From positions 1 to 9,748 of the forward strand of contig JAKMFG010000222.1 in assembly GCA_022425565.1 (NCBI GenBank): a stretch of DNA of 9,748 bases, in the 5' to 3' direction. A program made the position numbers and the translations under genes. Shown here in pieces: positions 6,185 through 9,748 of this stretch. How positions within the stretch are numbered: position 1 is the stretch's first letter; each line of letters opens with the position of its first letter. This stretch comes from Alphaproteobacteria bacterium (GTDB lineage: Bacteria > Pseudomonadota > Alphaproteobacteria > Puniceispirillales > Puniceispirillaceae). The notes beneath the pieces were generated by a model. It made no database searches, was not told the origin of the DNA, and saw only the letters and a program-made list of their open reading frames with translations.

Positions 6185-7069
6185 TCACCCGGCAAAACGT
6201 GCCTGCGGCAAGCCCTGTGTGCCGATGCCGGTGACCGCAAACAGGCTCCCAGCCTCTGGCTGTGCTGCTGCGTCACTGATCCCTTCGGCAATAGATGTGA
6301 CATAGAGCGTATCGAGACCTGCGCCGCCAAACATGACCTTGCTGGGTTTCTCCACCGGCATCTCGATGATCCGGTCGACAACGCCCGCCGGCGTCACACG
6401 AACGATCTGCCATCCACCAACGCCCGCAAACCAGTAGCAGCCGTCGACATCAACCGTGGCCCCATCCGGTCGTCCGGCGACATCTCCGCTGTGGAAGAAT
6501 ACGCGTTGCGCAGACGGGGTACCCGTATCGAGATCATAGTCGCAGGCCCAAACTGTCTGCACATCCCGGTTGGTGTCGGCGAAATACATCACGTCCCCGT
6601 CCGGTGAAAAGGCAAGGCCGTTGGTCGTATGAACCGGATCCAGATGCCGGCTGATGCTGTGATCGGCATCGAGCCTGTAGAAGCTGCCGCGGCGTTCCGG
6701 CGGCGCACCATCATCGCGCATGCTTCCTGCCCAGAAACGGCCATGCGGGTCGGTTGTGCCGTCATTGAACCGGTTGCCTTCCAGATGTGATTCCGGTGTC
6801 GCGATGCAATGCTTCTCGCCGCTTGCCGGATCGAACAGGTAAAAGCCGCTCTCAGTCGCCATCACCAGCCCGCTGGAGGCACGGCGCGCGATGCTGCCGA
6901 CCTGCTCGCCAACCTCGACAGTGTCATTTGTTCCACTCGCCGGATCATGGCAGTGCACCAGTCCGGCACGTATATCGACCCACCAGAGCCTGGCATCATC
7001 CACGTCCCATATCGCGCCTTCACCTAACCGCGAGCGGCTCGGAACAACACAATCGATGGACATCGTCAT
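6185..7069 (-). CDS. SMP-30/gluconolactonase/regucalcin-family sugar lactonase
   Basis: This is a 294-residue cytoplasmic six-bladed beta-propeller. Family members hydrolyse sugar lactones (such as glucono- or arabino-lactone) using one divalent metal. The metal and catalytic positions are all present: Glu17 in RLGEGAIW, Asn102 in EGNRFNDG with DPHGRFWAGSM following, Asn150 in HTTNGLAFS, and Asp202 in GRPDGATVD. The start was placed at the ATG at 7069, which has GGAG seven bases upstream; a longer frame to 7117 adds 16 charged residues without support. The substrate is not predictable, and no sugar dehydrogenase or transporter is adjacent to guide it. It shares a short divergent control region with the FrhB-family gene and is followed on the same strand by ppk2, with which it could be co-transcribed. 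A regulatory calcium-binding role, as in the animal protein, is unlikely in bacteria. Confidence 0.92.
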   Translation of the reverse strand: MTMSIDCVVPSRSRLGEGAIWDVDDARLWWVDIRAGLVHCHDPASGTNDTVEVGEQVGSIARRASSGLVMATESGFYLFDPASGEKHCIATPESHLEGNRFNDGTTDPHGRFWAGSMRDDGAPPERRGSFYRLDADHSISRHLDPVHTTNGLAFSPDGDVMYFADTNRDVQTVWACDYDLDTGTPSAQRVFFHSGDVAGRPDGATVDVDGCYWFAGVGGWQIVRVTPAGVVDRIIEMPVEKPSKVMFGGAGLDTLYVTSIAEGISDAAAQPEAGSLFAVTGIGTQGLPQARFAG

Positions 7070-7146
7070 TGCAAATCTCCCTGATTCCGGTCGTGCCCGT
7101 TCCCGATCACGGCACACCCCTGTTTTTACTATATAGGCACAGCGCT

Positions 7147-7158
7147 TGTGAAATCACA
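7147..7158. promoter_or_regulatory. Perfect 12-bp palindrome, candidate operator
   Basis: TGTGA-AA-TCACA is a perfect palindrome just upstream of the putative minus-strand -10 (ACTATATA on the plus strand), so it would cover the -35 zone of the lactonase promoter. The arms look like CRP/FNR half-sites, but those are separated by six bases in a CRP site and only two here. A GntR-, LysR- or other dimeric regulator is as likely. Confidence 0.4.
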
Positions 7159-7181
7159 TTGATGCTGTCACACCCGCCCTA

Positions 7182-7200
7182 ATGACAGCTACGATGTCAT
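7182..7200. promoter_or_regulatory. 19-bp inverted repeat upstream of the FrhB-family gene
   Basis: ATGACA (7182-7187) and TGTCAT (7195-7200) are perfect 6-base arms separated by 7 bases, ending 16 bases before the ATG at 7217. A related half-site, GATGCTGTCAC, lies at 7161-7171. The spacing and position suit a dimeric repressor that would block transcription or translation of the downstream gene. The regulator is unknown and no regulator gene is present in the window. Confidence 0.4.
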
Positions 7201-7216
7201 AGCGCGACCCATAGCA

Positions 7217-8470
7217 ATGCCGACCGGACCCATGACACCAGAAACACGCCTCGAAAAAATCATCGATGACGGATTATGCATCGGTTGCGGGCTGTGTACC
7301 GCCATCGCCAGCGAGGACGCCCTTCGCTTTGGCCGCGATGAAGAGGGTGAGCCGCGTCCCTTTGCCGGACCGACGCTCGATGATGCCGTGATGGACCTTG
7401 TCTATGACATCTGCCCGGGATTCAATCTCGAGGGACTGCCGCAGGAGCTTGCATCGGCCGCGCCGCAGCAGGACCTAGTCTGGGGGCCGCATGTCCGCAT
7501 GCTTCAGGCACATGCCGGCGATCCGCAGCAGCGCCATATCGGCGCCACCGGCGGGGTGCTGACCGCACTTGCCTGCCAACTGCTGGAAAGCGGCGAGGTG
7601 GGAATGATTGCCCATGTCCGCGCCGCCGGCGATCCGCCCCATTTTGGCGAGGCAACAATCAGCCGCACAACTGAAGATGTTCTGGCCGCCGCCGGGTCGC
7701 GCTATGGCCCGACCGCCGCACTGGCACAGATCGGCGCCCTTCTCGACGGGGACGAGCCCTTTGCCCTGATCGCCAAGCCCTGCGACCTGAATGCCATGCG
7801 GCGGCTGGCGCATCATGATCCGCGCGTCAACAGGCTGGTGCGCTACTGGCTGACACCGGTCTGCGGCGGCTATATGCCGGATGTCGGCTTTCGCCAGTTT
7901 GCCGGCCGCATGGGCCATGATCCGGACAGCATCACCGCGGTGCGCTATCGCGGGCATGGCTGCCCTGGCCCGACCCGAATCGAGCACAAGGACGGCAGCG
8001 CGGCAGAGCATCATTATCTCGATGTGTGGGGCGATGATGACAGCCAGTGGGTGCTGTCCTTCCGTTGCAAGGTCTGCGCCGATGGTATCGGCGAGGCCGC
8101 CGACATCGCGGCCGCCGACAACTGGGATGGCGGCGCGCCCACGCGAGAGGGCTCGGAAACAGATCCCGGAAGCAACGCGATGATCGTGCGCACCGAGGCA
8201 GGTGCGCAACTTGTCGCTGCGGCAATCGGATCGGGACGCCTTGTCGAGGAAACGCCGTTGACCATCGCGGATCTTGGCCGCATGCAGCCACATCATGTCC
8301 GCAGGAAGCTGAGCGGGCAAGCCCGCGCGCGCGGGCTTGCCGCCGCCGGCAGCCTGGCACCACGCTTCTTCAACATGCGGGCAGAGGAGCTCGACACCGC
8401 ATTGGGCGAGGATGATCGGCGGGCAGAAGAGGACGGCGCAACACGTCGCGCAATCCAGCGCCGCACCTGA
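7217..8470 (+). CDS. FrhB-family (coenzyme F420 hydrogenase/dehydrogenase beta subunit-like) Fe-S flavoprotein
   Basis: This is a 417-residue cytoplasmic protein. The family binds FAD and an iron-sulfur cluster and passes electrons between ferredoxin-type donors and F420, chlorophyllides or other substrates. Cysteines 21, 24 and 27 (LCIGCGLC) with CPG at 66-68 give the N-terminal ferredoxin-like cluster site. ATGGVLTALACQLLESGEVGM (110-130) and GSRYGPTAAL (160-169) are the hallmark FrhB N-domain motifs. The C-domain carries AKPCDLNAMRRL (186-197), TPVCGGY (213-219), RGHGCPG (245-251) and FRCKVCADGIGEAADIAAADNWDGG (282-306), with Cys 189, 216, 249, 284 and 287 as further ligand candidates. The start could be the ATG at 7217 or 7232; neither has a clear ribosome binding site. 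No F420 biosynthesis gene is in view, so the true acceptor is open. It is convergent with the P450, with a gap of 21 bases. Confidence 0.88.
   Translation: MPTGPMTPETRLEKIIDDGLCIGCGLCTAIASEDALRFGRDEEGEPRPFAGPTLDDAVMDLVYDICPGFNLEGLPQELASAAPQQDLVWGPHVRMLQAHAGDPQQRHIGATGGVLTALACQLLESGEVGMIAHVRAAGDPPHFGEATISRTTEDVLAAAGSRYGPTAALAQIGALLDGDEPFALIAKPCDLNAMRRLAHHDPRVNRLVRYWLTPVCGGYMPDVGFRQFAGRMGHDPDSITAVRYRGHGCPGPTRIEHKDGSAAEHHYLDVWGDDDSQWVLSFRCKVCADGIGEAADIAAADNWDGGAPTREGSETDPGSNAMIVRTEAGAQLVAAAIGSGRLVEETPLTIADLGRMQPHHVRRKLSGQARARGLAAAGSLAPRFFNMRAEELDTALGEDDRRAEEDGATRRAIQRRT
8316..8341. repeat. 26-bp perfect palindrome inside the FrhB-family gene
   Basis: The 13-base half GGCAAGCCCGCGC is followed directly by its exact reverse complement GCGCGGGCTTGCC, with no spacer. 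It encodes residues GQARARGLA (367-375) in the C-terminal part of the protein. In RNA it would make a very stable hairpin on either strand. High G+C content raises the odds of chance symmetry, but 13 perfect pairs including the A/T positions is notable. Confidence 0.8.
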
Positions 8471-8491
8471 CCAGGAGCACAGGCCTCCGGC

Positions 8492-9670
8492 TCAGGCCCG
8501 TTCGACGCGCATCGGCAGGTAGGAGAATGCCCTGATGGTGTTGTTCATGGCTGTTTGCGGCACACCGTCCAGATGCCAGCTTGTGACACGTTCCGCCATG
8601 GCGCGCACCAGCGCATGCAGCTCCAGCCGTGCCAGATGCATGCCCATGCACATGTGCGGTCCCTGGCCAAACCCCAGATGCCGGTGCGTCTTGCGGGTGA
8701 CATCAAACCTGTCGGCGTCGGGGAAAACCGTTTCATCGCGATTGGCGCTGGCATAGACCACAAGCACCCGCTGACCCTGTTTCATCGATACGCCATGCAT
8801 CTCGACATCCTCGGCTACATAGCGTGAAAAGGCGCGGATCGGGGTGGTCAGCCTGACAACCTCCTCCACCGCGTTGGCGACCAGCGATTCATCCTCGCGC
8901 ACAAGTTGCCACTGGTCAGGCGCATCGGAGAAATGCCAGGCAAGAAAGGCTGCCGTCGAGATCGTGGTGTCGAGGCTCGGGGCGATATAGTCTCGGATCA
9001 TCTGGGCCGCTTCGTCTGGCGCCACACCCTTGCCGGGCGCCTCGTCGAAGATCCGGCGTGCCAGCCCGCCATGCTGCATCTTTTCCGGCTTGCCGAATTC
9101 ATTCAGAAAATCACGAAGCTCGCGAAGGCCCTGAAATGACGCGCGCGAGCGCTCGTTGAAGCCCTCGAAGAGATTGAAGGTAGCAGCAGCCCATTCAAGC
9201 ATGCGCGCCTTGCCATGCGCCGGCAGCCCGACCAGATCGACGACAATAGAAAGCGGCAGGATGCTGGCGAATTCAGCGACCGCATCGAACCGTCCTGCCG
9301 AGCAGACGGCTTCGGCAACGTCATCAGCGGCGCGTTCAATTGCCGGCGCAAGGCTTGTCAGAGCATCAGGCATGATGGCGGTCGCGGTGATGCTGCGCTG
9401 CCGGCGATGGCGATCAGCGTCGGAATGGAGTGTCGAGCCGATCAGGATATTGTTCACCTCGTCATTCAGGCTGAGGCCGCGACCCGACAGGAACAGCTTT
9501 GGTTTCCGCAGAATTTCAAGACAGGGCTGATAGGCCACCGCAGCCCAGACATTGTTCTCGGGCAACCAGACGATGGGACCTGTTTCCCGCATCTGCCTGT
9601 AAGCCGCCAGGGGATCGGCGATCACACTGTCGGAAAAAAAATCACCTTCAAATACCGGACTAGCACTCAT
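8492..9670 (-). CDS. Soluble bacterial cytochrome P450
   Basis: This is a 392-residue class I-type P450, the normal length for soluble bacterial forms. It should hydroxylate a small organic substrate using electrons from a ferredoxin and reductase, neither of which is encoded nearby. The C-helix haem contact is HSDADRHRRQR (82-92). The I-helix motif is YIAPSLDTTIS (228-238), with Asp234-Thr235 as the oxygen-activation pair; Pro231 replaces the usual glycine. The ExxR pair is Glu270/Arg273, and the haem-binding loop is FGQGPHMCMG (334-343) with Cys341 as the axial ligand. The ATG at 9670 (MSASPVF) was chosen because AGGAG precedes it by ten bases; the longer frame to 9745 gives an improbable Arg-rich leader. 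The CYP family and substrate cannot be named from sequence alone. It probably follows another gene whose end lies 13 bases upstream. Confidence 0.95.
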   Translation of the reverse strand: MSASPVFEGDFFSDSVIADPLAAYRQMRETGPIVWLPENNVWAAVAYQPCLEILRKPKLFLSGRGLSLNDEVNNILIGSTLHSDADRHRRQRSITATAIMPDALTSLAPAIERAADDVAEAVCSAGRFDAVAEFASILPLSIVVDLVGLPAHGKARMLEWAAATFNLFEGFNERSRASFQGLRELRDFLNEFGKPEKMQHGGLARRIFDEAPGKGVAPDEAAQMIRDYIAPSLDTTISTAAFLAWHFSDAPDQWQLVREDESLVANAVEEVVRLTTPIRAFSRYVAEDVEMHGVSMKQGQRVLVVYASANRDETVFPDADRFDVTRKTHRHLGFGQGPHMCMGMHLARLELHALVRAMAERVTSWHLDGVPQTAMNNTIRAFSYLPMRVERA

Positions 9671-9683
9671 CCCCGTTCTTCTC

Positions 9684-9748
9684 CTAGACACCGACCTGCG
9701 GCGGCGGTGTCGCCCCCTTTGGTCCGAGGTCACGCACCGCTTCAAGAC
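9684..9748 (-). CDS. Probable C-terminal tail of a gene running in from the right edge
   Basis: On the minus strand one frame is open from the edge to a TAG at 9684-9686, giving the tail LEAVRDLGPKGATPPPQVGV. It reads like a natural flexible C-terminus. The stop overlaps the AGGAG of the P450 ribosome binding site, and the P450 ATG follows 13 bases later, as in a tight operon. Only 20 residues are visible, so neither family nor coding status can be proved. The P450 frame is also open through this stretch, but its product there is an implausible arginine-rich string. Confidence 0.4.
   Translation of the reverse strand, partial: LEAVRDLGPKGATPPPQVGV

Larger units (their letters stand above)
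7070..7216. promoter_or_regulatory. Divergent promoter region between the lactonase and FrhB-family genes
   Basis: This 147-base gap must hold both promoters. On the minus strand, TATATAGT (around 7128-7135 on the plus strand, ACTATATA) is the best -10 candidate for the lactonase, about 58 bases before its start. Next to it are two inverted repeats, TGTGAAATCACA and ATGACA...TGTCAT, described separately. A -35 at proper spacing could not be fixed. The gap has no plausible small gene. Confidence 0.45.

Noticed and set aside
7147..7158. CRP-binding site
   Set aside because: The half-sites TGTGA and TCACA are there, but the spacer is 2 bases instead of 6. It is kept only as an unassigned palindrome.
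7475..8320. Minus-strand frame of 281 codons
   Set aside because: It is fully antisense to the FrhB-family gene and has no recognisable motifs.
8482..8498. Terminator between the convergent FrhB-family and P450 genes
   Set aside because: GGCCT and AGGCC form only a 5-bp stem, there is no T-run, and it overlaps the P450 stop codon.

Overview
The window is a G+C-rich, densely coded stretch that reads as an alphaproteobacterial chromosome. Gene starts often carry GGAG-type ribosome binding sites, and no stretch over about 210 bases lacks a gene. The protein types fit a free-living, probably marine or aquatic member of that class: a FecR-type envelope protein, a class I PPK2, an SMP-30 lactonase, an FrhB-family flavoprotein and a soluble P450. 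This placement is inferred from protein flavour, not from a marker gene. No rRNA, tRNA, CRISPR array, insertion sequence or prophage gene was seen.

Layout. (1) 1-2417, minus strand: a gene for a TPR protein with a C-terminal outer-membrane beta-barrel, followed without a gap by a FecR-domain gene that runs off the left edge. They look like one envelope or surface operon. (2) 2418-2624: an AT-rich divergent control region. (3) 2625-5155, plus strand: a small four-helix membrane protein (TTG start), a GAF-domain sensor protein, a 109-residue protein of unknown function translationally linked to the GAF gene, and a HAD-superfamily protein whose catalytic aspartates are replaced. (4) 5191-7069, minus strand: polyphosphate kinase 2 (ppk2), preceded by an SMP-30/regucalcin-type lactonase gene. 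(5) 7070-7216: a second divergent control region with two clean palindromes. (6) 7217-8470, plus strand: an FrhB-family iron-sulfur flavoprotein, convergent with (7) 8492-9670, minus strand: a cytochrome P450. A probable tail of another minus-strand gene sits at the right edge, just upstream of the P450.

How the genes may work together. The FecR and TPR/barrel proteins are probably partners in the periplasm and outer membrane. The GAF protein and its small neighbour are probably co-translated partners in signal sensing. The lactonase and the FrhB-family redox protein share a divergent promoter region and may respond to one regulator. The P450 is probably in an operon with the gene beyond the right edge. 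PPK2 is a stand-alone nucleotide/polyphosphate enzyme. No single defined new system is proven here. The best candidates for a second look are the FecR/TPR-barrel pair, the nucleophile-less HAD protein, the GAF plus small protein pair, and the FrhB protein with its palindromic control region.
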